Shown here in pieces: positions 23,903-33,516 of a stretch of 64,000 bases of DNA. Made by a program: the position numbers and the translations under genes. The notes below the pieces were generated by a model, which was not told the DNA's origin, ran no database searches, and saw nothing but the letters and a program-made list of their open reading frames with translations. The stretch lies in assembly GCA_017500855.1 (NCBI GenBank), contig JAFVYC010000026.1:52481-116480 (forward strand), given 5' to 3'. Source of the DNA: Clostridia bacterium. Its GTDB lineage: Bacteria; Bacillota; Clostridia; Christensenellales; CAG-314. Position 1 is the first letter of the stretch, and each line of letters begins with the position of its first letter.

Positions 23903-25729
23903 ATGCAAAGACAAAACATCAGAAACATTGCAATTATTGCCCACGTAGACCACGGCAAAACCACCATGGTTGACCAATTGCTCAAGCAAAACGGCATTTT
24001 CCGCACAAACGAAGTTGTTCAAGACCGTGTGATGGACAGCAACGACATCGAACGTGAAAGGGGAATTACCATTCTTGCAAAAAACACAGCCGTGCACTAC
24101 AAGGGCACGAAAATCAACATTATCGACACCCCGGGCCACGCCGATTTCGGTGGGGAAGTGGAACGCATTTTGTCCATGGTAGACGGCGTGTTGCTTCTTG
24201 TTGATGCCATTGAAGGTTGCATGCCACAAACAAGGTACGTGTTGAAAAAGGCGCTTGGCCTTGGCAAAAAGGTGCTTGTTGTTGTTAACAAAGTAGACAA
24301 GGGCGAGTTTGTGGAAGAAGAATTGCAAGAGCAAATAATGGAACTTTTCCTTGAACTGGGCGCAACGGACGAACAGTTTGATTTCAAAACCATCTACGCA
24401 TCGGCAAAGCAAGGTTGGGCAAGCGAAAGTTTGAGCAAAAAATCCACCAACATGCAACCGCTTTTGGATGCAATTTTGTCAGAAATCCCCGCACCCGTTG
24501 GCGAAATTGACGCAGGTTTGCAACTGTTGATTTGCAACATCGACTACGACGAATACGTTGGCAGAATTGGCATTGGCAAAGTTAACCGTGGCAAGTTGGA
24601 AAGCGGTCAACAAGTCATTGTTTGCCACAAAAACAACAGTTTCAACACGGCGAAAATCACAAGGCTGTACCAATTTGAAGGGTTGAAGCGTGTGGAAGTG
24701 CAAAGTGGCGAAATGGGCGACATTGTTGCCATCAACGGCATTGACGAAATGAACATTGGCGAAACAATTTGCTCCATCGACTGCGTTGAACCGTTGCCAT
24801 TTGTAGACATAGACGAACCCACCATCTCCATGATGTTCATGGTGAACAACAGCCCGTTTGCAGGCAAAGAAGGCAAGTACGTGACAAGCCGTCACTTGCG
24901 TGCAAGGTTGTTCAGGGAAGTGGAAACAAACGTTTCCATGCGTGTGGAAGAAACAGACAGCCCCGACTGCTTCAAGGTGTTTGGCCGTGGCGAACTGCAC
25001 CTTTCCATCCTCATTGAAAACATGCGCCGAGAAGGCTACGAATTTCAAGTTTCTCGCCCAAAAGTTATTTTCAAACAAATTGACGGCGAAAAATGCGAAC
25101 CTGTTGAATACCTTGTTGTGGAAGTGCCGGAAGCCTACGTTGGAAACGTGATGAACAAACTTGGCGCAAGAAAGGCAGAACTGCTCAACATGGCGCCGGA
25201 CAACCAAGGCTCAACAAGGTTGGAATTCAAAATTCCTTCCCGTTGCTTGATTGGCTACCGTGGCGAATTGCTTACCGACACCAAAGGTTTTGGTGTGATG
25301 AGTAGCGTGTTCGACAGTTACCAACCCTACAAAGGCGACATCCCCGAACGTTCCCGTGGAAGCCTTGTTGCATTTGAAGACGGTGTGACAACTGCCTACG
25401 GCTTGTTCAATGCGCAAGAACGTTGCACTTTGTTTGTGACACCAGGTTTGCCTGTGTACGCAGGAATGGTTGTTGGCGAAAACAGCCGAGAGGACGACAT
25501 CACAGTTAACGTGTGCAAAACAAAGCACCTCACAAACAACCGTGCAAGCGGAAGCGAAGAAGCATTGAAACTTACACCACCAACAATTCTCAGTTTGGAA
25601 CGTTGCTTGGAGTTCATTGCCGACGACGAGTACGTTGAAGTTACACCAACTTCCATCAGGTTGAGAAAGGCCATTTTGAACCATGCCGAACGCATGCGCA
25701 TTTGGGCAAGAAACAACAAAAAGAGTTAG
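23903..25729 (+). CDS. typA: Ribosome-associated GTPase TypA/BipA
   Basis: 608 residues, the usual length. A translational GTPase with EF-G-like domains; it binds ribosomes and helps 50S assembly and growth under stress. G motifs: AHVDHGKTTM, RGITI, DTPGHADFGGE, NKVDKG. After the G domain come a beta barrel (GRIGIGKVNRGK), an EF-G-like domain (GRGELHLSILIENMRREGYE) and the BipA-specific C-terminal domain (GLPVYAGMVVGENSRE, TNNRASGSEEALKLTPP). ATG at 23903 with TGGAGA upstream. Confidence 0.97.
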   Translation: MQRQNIRNIAIIAHVDHGKTTMVDQLLKQNGIFRTNEVVQDRVMDSNDIERERGITILAKNTAVHYKGTKINIIDTPGHADFGGEVERILSMVDGVLLLVDAIEGCMPQTRYVLKKALGLGKKVLVVVNKVDKGEFVEEELQEQIMELFLELGATDEQFDFKTIYASAKQGWASESLSKKSTNMQPLLDAILSEIPAPVGEIDAGLQLLICNIDYDEYVGRIGIGKVNRGKLESGQQVIVCHKNNSFNTAKITRLYQFEGLKRVEVQSGEMGDIVAINGIDEMNIGETICSIDCVEPLPFVDIDEPTISMMFMVNNSPFAGKEGKYVTSRHLRARLFREVETNVSMRVEETDSPDCFKVFGRGELHLSILIENMRREGYEFQVSRPKVIFKQIDGEKCEPVEYLVVEVPEAYVGNVMNKLGARKAELLNMAPDNQGSTRLEFKIPSRCLIGYRGELLTDTKGFGVMSSVFDSYQPYKGDIPERSRGSLVAFEDGVTTAYGLFNAQERCTLFVTPGLPVYAGMVVGENSREDDITVNVCKTKHLTNNRASGSEEALKLTPPTILSLERCLEFIADDEYVEVTPTSIRLRKAILNHAERMRIWARNNKKS

Positions 25730-25840
25730 ACAAACATCACTTGTTTTTTGCAAAACAGGAAAAGTTTTTTGACAAATTGTGAGCAATTTGTTGCAAAAAG
25801 CCACACACGTATACAAAAAACTGACTATGAAGGAGAAATA

Positions 25841-26113
25841 ATGAAACTTTACTTTGCCGACGGCGGAAGCACCTTTTTTGATTACAGCAGAGTGGGCTAC
25901 GACAGTTGCTCGCTCATTTGCCAAACCGAACCTTTTCCACAAGGTGTCTACAGCCAAAGCGTTGACATAGACGACCGATTTACAAAGCAAGAAGCACAAA
26001 GCATTGGCAACACAGCCACCAGCTACGTTGTTAGTGACGGCTACGAACTTACAAGAGCCGTTCGACACGTTGAACGAAAATGGATGCTGAAAAAGGGATG
26101 GATTGAAGAATAG
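25841..26113 (+). CDS. Small soluble protein of unknown function
   Basis: 90 residues, no recognised domain. The sequence opens with MKLYFADGGSTFFDYSRVGY and ends with a basic, Trp-containing segment. A strong AAGGAGAAATA ribosome site precedes the ATG at 25841, and TTGTTG-N16-TATACA at about 25790-25817 is a possible promoter. A hairpin terminator follows. Codon use matches the neighbouring genes, so it is likely real. Function unknown. Confidence 0.65.
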   Translation: MKLYFADGGSTFFDYSRVGYDSCSLICQTEPFPQGVYSQSVDIDDRFTKQEAQSIGNTATSYVVSDGYELTRAVRHVERKWMLKKGWIEE

Positions 26114-26436
26114 TTTTTGTTGCGTGTTGTTGTGCATTTGCAATCAACACAATGACACATTGCAATGCTAGTTTCAACACTGTTGAATTGTGTTTTTCAA
26201 TCAATTTTTACACTGTATAACACACAAAAACCCCACCACGTGGTGGGGTTTTTGCTATTTTGTCACTTGGAAGCAACATTTTTTTGTGTTAGCAAAAGCA
26301 ACGTTTTAGCAGACAATTTTGTTGGTTTTGAAAACGCTTTTTTTGTGCAAAAAGTCGGTGCATTTTTGCGTGTGTGATTTTTTCTAAAAATCATTTTGCT
26401 GACAAAGAGCATTTTTTTGTTTTGGTGTCTCCGTTG
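26114..26436. other. Non-coding stretch with a terminator
   Basis: About 320 bases between convergent genes. Apart from the palindromic terminator at 26226-26253, I see only T-rich sequence. Confidence 0.6.
26226..26253 (+). terminator. Perfect palindromic terminator
   Basis: AAAAACCCCACCAC followed by its exact complement GTGGTGGGGTTTTT. It is symmetrical and could stop transcription from both sides. Confidence 0.9.
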
Positions 26437-26961
26437 CTACTCCTGCCAAGGCAGGTGGTACATCAACTTGCCATCGGCGGATTTTTGCCAGATTCCTTGC
26501 TCGTCCAACACAACGTAGGAAGGGCAACCATCCCTTGGCAAGCCAATTGAGCCAACGTTGATGCAAAACAAGCCCTTGTGCTTGGTGACGCTTGCGCAAT
26601 GCGTGTGGCCGTACACAATTGCATCGTTTTCCCTCAAAACGGGTGGTATGCTCCACTTGTTGTAGCAGTCGCCATGTGTGAAAAACAGCACCCTGCCAAA
26701 GTGATGCATCACGGCGTAGTCCTCCATTTCGCAAGGAAGGTAGTATTTGTCGCTTGGGTAGTCGTTGTTGCCCTTGACAAGGTAAAGCACGCAATCCAAG
26801 TTGGAAAGCGCCCTGTACACGCACTCCCTGCTGTCGCTCCAACCGCCAAAGTAGTCGCCACAAACCACCACTTTGTTGGGTTTTTCCTGCGAAACAACGC
26901 TTGAAATTTTGTCGGCACCACTTTTGCTACCGTGGATGTCGGAAAAAACTACAATTTTCAT
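26437..26961 (-). CDS. yfcE: YfcE/MJ0936-type phosphodiesterase
   Basis: 174 residues, the usual length of this small calcineurin-like family. Metal-binding motifs: FSDIHGS, VCGDYFG, VKGNNDYP, THGD and YGHTHCA. These enzymes cleave phosphodiesters in the cytoplasm with Mn or similar metals; the natural substrate is unclear. The start has AAGGGGCAAA upstream. It lies after the terminator of the glgA operon, so it is probably reached by partial read-through. Confidence 0.9.
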   Translation of the reverse strand: MKIVVFSDIHGSKSGADKISSVVSQEKPNKVVVCGDYFGGWSDSRECVYRALSNLDCVLYLVKGNNDYPSDKYYLPCEMEDYAVMHHFGRVLFFTHGDCYNKWSIPPVLRENDAIVYGHTHCASVTKHKGLFCINVGSIGLPRDGCPSYVVLDEQGIWQKSADGKLMYHLPWQE

Positions 26962-26981
26962 TTTGCCCCTTTGTTACAATC

Positions 26982-27015
26982 AAAAAGCAAGGAACGAAGT
27001 TGTCGTTCCTTGCTT
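26982..27015 (-). terminator. Terminator of the nth-glgA operon
   Basis: Twelve-base stem AGCAAGGAACGA/TCGTTCCTTGCT with a small loop, ending in Ts on the minus strand. Confidence 0.85.
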
Positions 27016-27030
27016 GCTTCTATGCTGATG

Positions 27031-28461
27031 TTAGCCAACAAGTTGCTTGTACAAAGCAATGTACTTTGCACTGCTTTCCTTCCAGCTGAAGTCTTGCTTG
27101 ATGCCAAACTTGCGAATGTTTTCGAATTGCTCCCTGTGGTTGTAGTAGCAATCCAAAGCACGGTCAATTGCTTCGGCAAGTTGACCTGCCCAACATTCCA
27201 CAAACGTGAAGCCGTTGCCTTCGCCCGTTTCGGGGTTGTAGTTGGAAATTGTGTCTTTCAAACCACCCGTTTCACGCACGATGGGCACAGCGCCGTACTT
27301 CAAACCAATAAGTTGTGTCAATCCACACGGTTCGAACACACTTGGAACAAGCACAAAGTCGGAAGAAGCGTAGATGCGATGCGCCAAAGCGTTGTCGAAG
27401 AAAATGTTTGCCGAAACCTTGTCCGGGTGCATTTGTTGTGCAGCAACAAACATGTCTTCGTAGCACCTTTCGCCTGTGCCAAGGGCAACAAGTTGAACAT
27501 CCTTTTGCAAAGTTTGTTGCAAAATTTCGCCAACCATGTCCAAACCCTTTTGGTCAACAAAGCGGGAAATCAGTCCAATCATTGCAACGTCTTGCCTTTG
27601 TGGCAAACCAAGTTCCTTTTGCAAAGCAAGTTTGTTTTGCAATTTGCCCTTTTTGAGGTTTCTGCCATCGAAATTGGCCACAACAAGTTTGTCGGTTTTG
27701 GGGTTGTAGGTTGTGTAGTCTACACCGTTCAAAATACCACGTGTTTTGTGGCGATATTGCCCGGTTACGCCTTCCAACCCTTCGCCGTAGCGACTTGTTG
27801 TGATTTCTTCGGCATAAGTTTGGCTTACCGTTGTGATGGCGTTGGAGAACACCATTGCGCCCTTCATGATGTTGACGCTGTCGCCGTGAAGCAACCTGTC
27901 TTGTGTGAAGTACCAATCGGAAAGCCCTGTCAAATCCTTTACTTCGCCAACGGAAGTCCATCCTTGGTAGCGCAAATTGTGGATTGTGTACACAATTTTT
28001 GCATCGGCAAGTTGTGGGGTGGATTGGTAGTAGGCGTGATGAAGCACGGGGATGAAACCTGTGGACCAGTCGTTGCAGTGAAGCACGTCTGCCTTGACGT
28101 TGAGCCAGCAAACCAAGTCCAAACTTGCCTTGGCAAAGAATGCAAAGCGTTCGTTGTCGGCAAAGCAGTACATTGGACCTTTGAAGTAGAATTCGTTGTC
28201 CAAGAAGTAGTAGTTTACGCCGTCTTTTTGCATTGCAAACACGCCAACGTACTGGTGACGCCAGCCCAAATCCGTGTAGAAGTAGCCACAGTATTTCATG
28301 TCGCACTTGTACTGGGGTTTGATGATGTCAACGTAGTAGGGCATCACAACAAAGGTGTTGTGTTGTTTTGCTACTGCCTTGGGCAAAGCGCCCATAACGT
28401 CGCCAAGCCCACCACTTTTTGCAAAAGGTTCAACTTCTGCACTAAAATAAAAGATATTCAT
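27031..28461 (-). CDS. glgA: Glycogen synthase (ADP-glucose)
   Basis: 476 residues, normal for bacterial GlgA (GT5). It extends alpha-1,4-glucan from ADP-glucose. The N-terminus FYFSAEVEPFAKSGGLGDVM contains the K-x-G-G-L ADP-glucose loop; LHCNDWST, IVYTIHNLRYQG, GILNGVDY and the C-terminal VPSVFEPCGLTQLIGLKYG with the catalytic E-x7-E pattern follow. The start at 28461 has GTGGAGAAA upstream. It is the last gene of a seven-gene operon, 11 bases after glgD. Confidence 0.96.
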   Translation of the reverse strand: MNIFYFSAEVEPFAKSGGLGDVMGALPKAVAKQHNTFVVMPYYVDIIKPQYKCDMKYCGYFYTDLGWRHQYVGVFAMQKDGVNYYFLDNEFYFKGPMYCFADNERFAFFAKASLDLVCWLNVKADVLHCNDWSTGFIPVLHHAYYQSTPQLADAKIVYTIHNLRYQGWTSVGEVKDLTGLSDWYFTQDRLLHGDSVNIMKGAMVFSNAITTVSQTYAEEITTSRYGEGLEGVTGQYRHKTRGILNGVDYTTYNPKTDKLVVANFDGRNLKKGKLQNKLALQKELGLPQRQDVAMIGLISRFVDQKGLDMVGEILQQTLQKDVQLVALGTGERCYEDMFVAAQQMHPDKVSANIFFDNALAHRIYASSDFVLVPSVFEPCGLTQLIGLKYGAVPIVRETGGLKDTISNYNPETGEGNGFTFVECWAGQLAEAIDRALDCYYNHREQFENIRKFGIKQDFSWKESSAKYIALYKQLVG

Positions 28462-28472
28462 TGTTTTCTCCA

Positions 28473-29573
28473 CTAGATAGTACGATGTTTTCCAACAACA
28501 ATTGGGAAGTTGGGTTGACCAACAAGTTCCTTGTCCTTGCGAATGATACAGTCTTTGTCGATGATACAAGCGCCAATTCTTACGTTAGCGGAAATAACGG
28601 AGTTTTGCATCACGATGCTGTCTTTGATGACAGCGCCTTCTTCAACAACAACGCCACGGAACAAAATGCTGTTTTCTACCTTGCCGTTGATAACGCAACC
28701 GTCGGCAATCATGCTGTTCTTGACGGATGCTTTGCCAAGGTACTTGGTGGGAACTCTGTCCATAACCTTTGTGAGAATGCGGTTTTCGCCAATGAACAGG
28801 CTCTTTCTCACGCTGGAATCCATCAGTTGCATGCTAACGTTGTAGTAGTCGTTGATGTCTTCGATTGTTGCAAGGTAGCCTTCGAAGCAGTAGCCACGAA
28901 CGTCGTGCTTTTCGATGTAGGTGTTGATAAGGTCGCCAATAAAGTACTTTTTGCCAAGAAGTTGGAAGCGTTCCAACGTGTTGATGAGCAAGTCCTTTGT
29001 GAAAACGTAGTAGCCAACAAGGCGGTTGCTTTCGCCAACGCAATCCTTGGAAGCAACGATGCTTTGAACCTTGTCGCCATCCACAGCAATGTAGGTGCCG
29101 TGCTTTGCAACAGGTTGTTTTTGGTAAACGACTGTCAAATCTGCACCGCTTTCCTTGTGTTCAGCAACAATTGCCTCGAAGTGCAAGTTGCAAACGTTGT
29201 TGCAATCTGCCACGATGATGTACTTTTGTTGACTGCGCTTGATGTAGTGCAAGATGCTGTACAACGACTTCATGTGTTCGTCGCCGTCGTTAGTGGAAGA
29301 TTTTGCAAATGGGGGAAGGAAAGTGAGACCGTACTTTTTGCGGGCAAGTCCCCAAGGTTTTCCGCTTCCCAAGTGGTCCATCAAGGATTGGAAGTTGTAC
29401 TCTGTTGCAACACCAACGTTGATGATACCGCTGTTCACCATGCTGGACAAAACAAAGTCAATAAGGCGATATCTGCCTGCAAAAGGAATAGCAGCAACGG
29501 AGCGCATACGTGTGATTTCGCCAAAGCCGGAATCGTTGTGAGATGTGAGAATTACACCCATTGTGTCAATCAT
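28473..29573 (-). CDS. glgD: Glucose-1-phosphate adenylyltransferase subunit GlgD
   Basis: 366 residues. It pairs with GlgC to form ADP-glucose pyrophosphorylase in Firmicutes. The nucleotidyltransferase fold is recognisable (AAIPFAGRYRLIDFVLSSMVNSGI, YIIVADCNNVCNL), but the pyrophosphorylase loop GxGxRL near the N-terminus is replaced (LTSHNDSGFGEITRMRS), as is typical of GlgD, which is regulatory rather than fully catalytic. The C-terminal left-handed beta-helix shows hexapeptide repeats. Its ATG shares a base with the glgC stop (TAATG). Confidence 0.95.
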   Translation of the reverse strand: MIDTMGVILTSHNDSGFGEITRMRSVAAIPFAGRYRLIDFVLSSMVNSGIINVGVATEYNFQSLMDHLGSGKPWGLARKKYGLTFLPPFAKSSTNDGDEHMKSLYSILHYIKRSQQKYIIVADCNNVCNLHFEAIVAEHKESGADLTVVYQKQPVAKHGTYIAVDGDKVQSIVASKDCVGESNRLVGYYVFTKDLLINTLERFQLLGKKYFIGDLINTYIEKHDVRGYCFEGYLATIEDINDYYNVSMQLMDSSVRKSLFIGENRILTKVMDRVPTKYLGKASVKNSMIADGCVINGKVENSILFRGVVVEEGAVIKDSIVMQNSVISANVRIGACIIDKDCIIRKDKELVGQPNFPIVVGKHRTI

Positions 29574-30790
29574 TACTTTGTACCTCCTTTGATGCTGTCC
29601 ACAATCATGCTGTCGGGGGCAAAACTGAGGTTGTCGCCAAGTTCAACGTTTGGTCCAACCAAGCTTACTCCACCGGAGCAGTAGTGAGAAATGTGGTCTT
29701 TGTTTGTGCCTTGGCCAACAATTGTGTTTGCGCCAACGTGTGCGCCGTCGCCAACAATTGCCTTTACAACCTTTGCACCGCTGTGGATGTGTGCGCCGGA
29801 CAACAAAACGCTGTCTTCTACAATTGCGCCCTTTTCCACAGTTACACCGTCGAAGATGATGCTGTGCTTGATTGTGCCGTTGATGTAGCAACCTTCGGTG
29901 ATGAGGCTGTCTTCCACAATTGCGCTGTCGGCAATGAAGTGGGGACTCATCAACGTGGATTTGGACAAAATTGGCCATTCGTCGTCGTCCAAATCAAATT
30001 CGTCGCCGTTCAAAACGTCCATGTTTGCTTGCCACAAACTTTCCACTGTTCCAACGTCCTTCCAGTAGCCTGTGAAGCCGTAGCCAAACAATCTTTGACC
30101 GTCGTTGAGCATTTTGGGGATGATGTTTTTGCCGAAGTCGTTTTGTGATTCTTTGTTTTGTTCGTCCAAAGTCAATTCACGCTTCAACGCTTCCCACTTG
30201 AAGATGTAGATACCCATGGAAGCAGTGTTGCTTTTGGGTTGCTTTGGTTTTTCTTCGAAGGAAGTGATACGGCCTGTTTCGTCGCATGCCACAATACCAA
30301 AACGGGATGCTTCCGACATGGGAACGGGAATCATTGCAATTGTGCAATCGGCATTGTTCTTTTTGTGAGCTTGCAACATCTTGTTGTAGTCCATTTTGTA
30401 GATGTGGTCGCCGGACAAAATCAAAACGTGGTCGGGGTTGAACTTGTCGATAAATTCCATGTTTTGGTAGATAGCGTTTGCTGTGCCTTTGTACCACTCG
30501 CCTTCCTTTTCACGCATGTAGGGGGGCAAAATGAACACGCCACCGTCGCTAACGTCCAAGTCCCACGCTTGTCCGTTGCCAATGTAGGTGTTGAGTTCCA
30601 ATGGCTTGTACTGTGTGAGAATACCAACAGTGTCAATGCCGGATTGCGTGCAGTTTGTAAGTGGGAAGTCAATGATGCGGTACTTGCCACCAAATTGCAC
30701 GGCAGGTTTTGCAACTTTCTTTGTCAACACGCCAAGTCTGCTACCTTGGCCACCTGCAAGTATCATTGCAATGCAATTTTTCTTGTTCAT
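29573..30790 (-). CDS. glgC: Glucose-1-phosphate adenylyltransferase catalytic subunit GlgC
   Basis: 405 residues. It makes ADP-glucose from ATP and glucose 1-phosphate. Motifs: [50 protein letters not shown] and the C-terminal hexapeptide beta-helix. The intact N-terminal loop separates it from GlgD. It lies 27 bases after yhbY with GGAGAAAAAT before the ATG. Confidence 0.96.
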   Translation of the reverse strand: MNKKNCIAMILAGGQGSRLGVLTKKVAKPAVQFGGKYRIIDFPLTNCTQSGIDTVGILTQYKPLELNTYIGNGQAWDLDVSDGGVFILPPYMREKEGEWYKGTANAIYQNMEFIDKFNPDHVLILSGDHIYKMDYNKMLQAHKKNNADCTIAMIPVPMSEASRFGIVACDETGRITSFEEKPKQPKSNTASMGIYIFKWEALKRELTLDEQNKESQNDFGKNIIPKMLNDGQRLFGYGFTGYWKDVGTVESLWQANMDVLNGDEFDLDDDEWPILSKSTLMSPHFIADSAIVEDSLITEGCYINGTIKHSIIFDGVTVEKGAIVEDSVLLSGAHIHSGAKVVKAIVGDGAHVGANTIVGQGTNKDHISHYCSGGVSLVGPNVELGDNLSFAPDSMIVDSIKGGTK

Positions 30791-30817
30791 ATTTTTCTCC
30801 TTTATATAATTTCAGAG

Positions 30818-31114
30818 TTAGTCCAACTCAATATGGTCAATTTCTTCTTTGTCGCTGAATTTGTACACCACAAAACGGTTGCCGATGCAAAGCACGGGTT
30901 GGCAATCCAACACTTGGCAAACTTCTTGGCAAAGCGTTTTGGCGCTTACCGTGCAACTGCGCAAGCATTGAACCTTGACAAGTTCGTGGTGAAACAACGC
31001 AACGGCAATTTCGTTCAGGACGTTTTCGGTAAGTTCTTCCTTGCCGATTGTCACAAGTGGGCGCAAAGTGTTTGCAAGCCCTTTCAATTTGCTTCGTTGT
31101 TTTGTTGTTATCAT
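30818..31114 (-). CDS. yhbY: YhbY-family ribosome assembly RNA-binding protein
   Basis: 98 residues with a complete CRM domain: TTKQRSKLKGLANTLRPLVT, IGKEELTENVLNEIAVAL, ELVKVQ, and IGNRFVVYK. YhbY binds pre-50S particles during ribosome assembly. It sits 7 bases after obgE, another 50S assembly factor, the standard Firmicutes arrangement. AGGAGAAAC precedes the start. Confidence 0.93.
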   Translation of the reverse strand: MITTKQRSKLKGLANTLRPLVTIGKEELTENVLNEIAVALFHHELVKVQCLRSCTVSAKTLCQEVCQVLDCQPVLCIGNRFVVYKFSDKEEIDHIELD

Positions 31115-31121
31115 GTTTCTC

Positions 31122-32384
31122 CTAGTCTACAAAATCAAATTCTATGTCTCCAACAATAACCGTAGAACCGTCGTGCGCACCGGCTTTGCGAAGCGCTGCA
31201 ATAACGCCCTTGTCCTTTAGCACACGTTGGAAGTAGCGGAAACTGTCGTAGTCGTCCATGTTTACTTTTCTTGACAAAATCTTGACAAGGCCACCTGTCA
31301 CTTCGAAAACTTCTTCGTCCAAAACGTCAATTTGGAAGTCGTCGCTTTCTTCTTGGTCCAAACTGATGGGTTCGAACTCAAGTGGGGAAAGGGGTGGCAA
31401 ATCTTCCAGCACTTTTGCCAACGTTTCCAACAACAATTCCACGCCTTCGTGAATGATGGTTGTCATTGGGATGATTGTGTGTGTTGCGCCGTACTTTTTG
31501 GTGAACTTGTCCAAATTTTCCTGTGCGTTGGGCATGTCCATTTTGTTGGCAACAACAATCATTGGCAAATCTTTCAAACTTTCGTCGTAGCTGAAAATTT
31601 CGTTGTTGATCAGTTCGAAGTCGCTGATTGGGTTGCGCTCTTCGCTACCGGAAATGTCCACCACGTGCACAAGCACACGTGTTCTTTCGATGTGGCGAAG
31701 GAAACTGTGCCCCAAACCGGCGCCTTCCGATGCGCCTTCGATAAGCCCGGGGATGTCTGCCATGACAAAAGTTTTGTCGTAGTAGCTAACAACGCCCAAG
31801 TTTGGCGAAAGTGTTGTGAAATGGTAGTTGGCAATTTTGGGTTTTGCTTCCGTCACAACGGAAAGCAAGGTGCTTTTGCCCACGTTGGGGAAGCCAACCA
31901 AGCCAACGTCGGCAATGGTTTTGAGTTCCAACACCACTTCGTGTTCTTCTGTTTTTACGCCGTGTTCGGCAAAAGATGGCGATTGACGGCGAGACGTTTT
32001 GAAGTGGAAGTTGCCACGGCCACCCTTGCCACCCTTCAAGATGACTTGGCGTTGACCGTCCTCGAACATGTCGGCAATGATTTTGCCTTCCTTGTTTTTG
32101 ACAACGGTGCCAACGGGCACACGCACCACAAGGTCTTTGCCACACTTGCCGTAGCAATTCTTTTTGCCACCGTTTTCGCCGTTTTCGGCACGGAAATGCT
32201 TTTGGAAATGGAACATGTTCAGGGTGTTTTCCGAAGTGGTTGCTTCGAAGATGATGTCGCCACCCTTGCCACCGTCGCCACCGTCCGGACCACCGTTGGA
32301 AATGTACTTTTCGGTGTGCAAACTTGCCGAACCATTTCCGCCGTTGCCGGCTTTGATGTAGATTTTCACTTTGTCGATAAACAT
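31122..32384 (-). CDS. obgE: Obg GTPase
   Basis: 420 residues in three domains: the glycine-rich Obg fold (residues 1-158; GGPDGGDGGKGGD, GENGGKKNCYGK), the G domain (GFPNVGKSTLLS, DIPGLIEGASEGAGLG, NKMD), and the C-terminal OCT domain of Gram-positive Obg proteins. It acts in late 50S assembly and links growth to GTP/(p)ppGpp state. Its ribosome site is formed by the last codons of the gltD-like gene. Confidence 0.96.
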   Translation of the reverse strand: MFIDKVKIYIKAGNGGNGSASLHTEKYISNGGPDGGDGGKGGDIIFEATTSENTLNMFHFQKHFRAENGENGGKKNCYGKCGKDLVVRVPVGTVVKNKEGKIIADMFEDGQRQVILKGGKGGRGNFHFKTSRRQSPSFAEHGVKTEEHEVVLELKTIADVGLVGFPNVGKSTLLSVVTEAKPKIANYHFTTLSPNLGVVSYYDKTFVMADIPGLIEGASEGAGLGHSFLRHIERTRVLVHVVDISGSEERNPISDFELINNEIFSYDESLKDLPMIVVANKMDMPNAQENLDKFTKKYGATHTIIPMTTIIHEGVELLLETLAKVLEDLPPLSPLEFEPISLDQEESDDFQIDVLDEEVFEVTGGLVKILSRKVNMDDYDSFRYFQRVLKDKGVIAALRKAGAHDGSTVIVGDIEFDFVD

Positions 32385-32394
32385 TTTGGTTTTT

Positions 32395-33516
32395 TTACCT
32401 CTCCTCTAGTTTTGTTGCGCACAACAGGGCATCCCTGATGGCGTGCACAACCAAACTTCCTCCTGCAACGTCTCCACCAAACAAAACGTTGGGCAAGGCT
32501 TGTTGTTGAAGGCTTGCGAACGGGCTTGTGTTGTTGCCCAAAGCCGACACAACGAAGTCGCAACAAATTTGGTGGGTTTCGTTGGTTATTTGCAATGATT
32601 TGCGATTGTGCGAAACTGTTTTGGCAACAGTCAAGCACAAATTTTGCCCTTGTTTTTCAAGGCAAACGGGCGCTTGGTGCGTTTGAAACAAAACACCCTC
32701 GTTTTTGGCGTGGTCAACTTCCGTTTGGAAGGCAGGCATTTCCTCCTCCGAACGGCGATACACCACGGTGACGTTGCACCCTTGACTTTTTGCAAGGCGT
32801 GCGCAGTCGATGGCTGTGTTGCCACCGCCAACCACAACAACGTTGCCACAAAGTTTGCCAAGCAAGCATTGTTGGTAGGTTGTTGCAAGTTCTTGCCCGG
32901 GAATACCCAACGTGCGAGCCTCTCCCACGCCTGTTGCAACGTACACAAAGTGGTACTGCTCGGCAAGGGTTGCAATTTGCGACGGTTGCACTTGTTGGCA
33001 AACTATTTTGATGGGGGAACTTTGCACTCTTTCCACAAGGTTGTCCAACACTTGCCTTGGAAGACGAAAGCTTGGAATTGTGTACAATGTGGAAAGCAAT
33101 TTGTTTGGCTCGAAAACAGTGACGTCGGCACCTGCTTGAAAGACCTTGATTGCAAAGGTCAGTCCGCTGACACCACCACCCACAACGCAAACTTTTTTGC
33201 CTTGCAGGGTGCTACTTTTTTGGCAAATTTCCACGGGGGAATTGTGGAACAACCACCTTTCCACAAGTGGGAAATTGACGGCGTTGCCCTTGGCATTCAA
33301 AACGCATGCGCCAAGGCATTGTTGTTGGTGTGGGCAAAGGTAGCCACACAACTCGCCAAAGGCATGGCCAAACAAGGCGACTGCTTGCCGATACTGCTGA
33401 TTTTTGACAAGTTGCAAAACGTTTGGAATGTCGTTGCCAAGCGGACACGCCACTTTGCACAGCGGTTTTTTGCAAGCAAGGCATTTTTGCGCTTGCTGTT
33501 GTACCGAATTATCCAT
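32395..33516 (-). CDS. GltD-like NAD(P)H/FAD oxidoreductase
   Basis: 373 residues, about 80 fewer than glutamate synthase beta subunits. The N-terminal domain has the Fe-S cysteines (CLACKKPLCKVACPLGNDIP, CPHQQQCLGAC). An FAD Rossmann motif (VCVVGGGVSGLTFA) and an NAD(P)H motif (VVVVGGGNTAIDCARLA) follow, then VVYRRSEEEMPA and the closing FAD-contact segment FGGDVAGGSLVVHAI. No GltA subunit is encoded nearby, so it may pass electrons from NAD(P)H to another partner. It overlaps nth by 8 bases. Confidence 0.85.
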   Translation of the reverse strand: MDNSVQQQAQKCLACKKPLCKVACPLGNDIPNVLQLVKNQQYRQAVALFGHAFGELCGYLCPHQQQCLGACVLNAKGNAVNFPLVERWLFHNSPVEICQKSSTLQGKKVCVVGGGVSGLTFAIKVFQAGADVTVFEPNKLLSTLYTIPSFRLPRQVLDNLVERVQSSPIKIVCQQVQPSQIATLAEQYHFVYVATGVGEARTLGIPGQELATTYQQCLLGKLCGNVVVVGGGNTAIDCARLAKSQGCNVTVVYRRSEEEMPAFQTEVDHAKNEGVLFQTHQAPVCLEKQGQNLCLTVAKTVSHNRKSLQITNETHQICCDFVVSALGNNTSPFASLQQQALPNVLFGGDVAGGSLVVHAIRDALLCATKLEER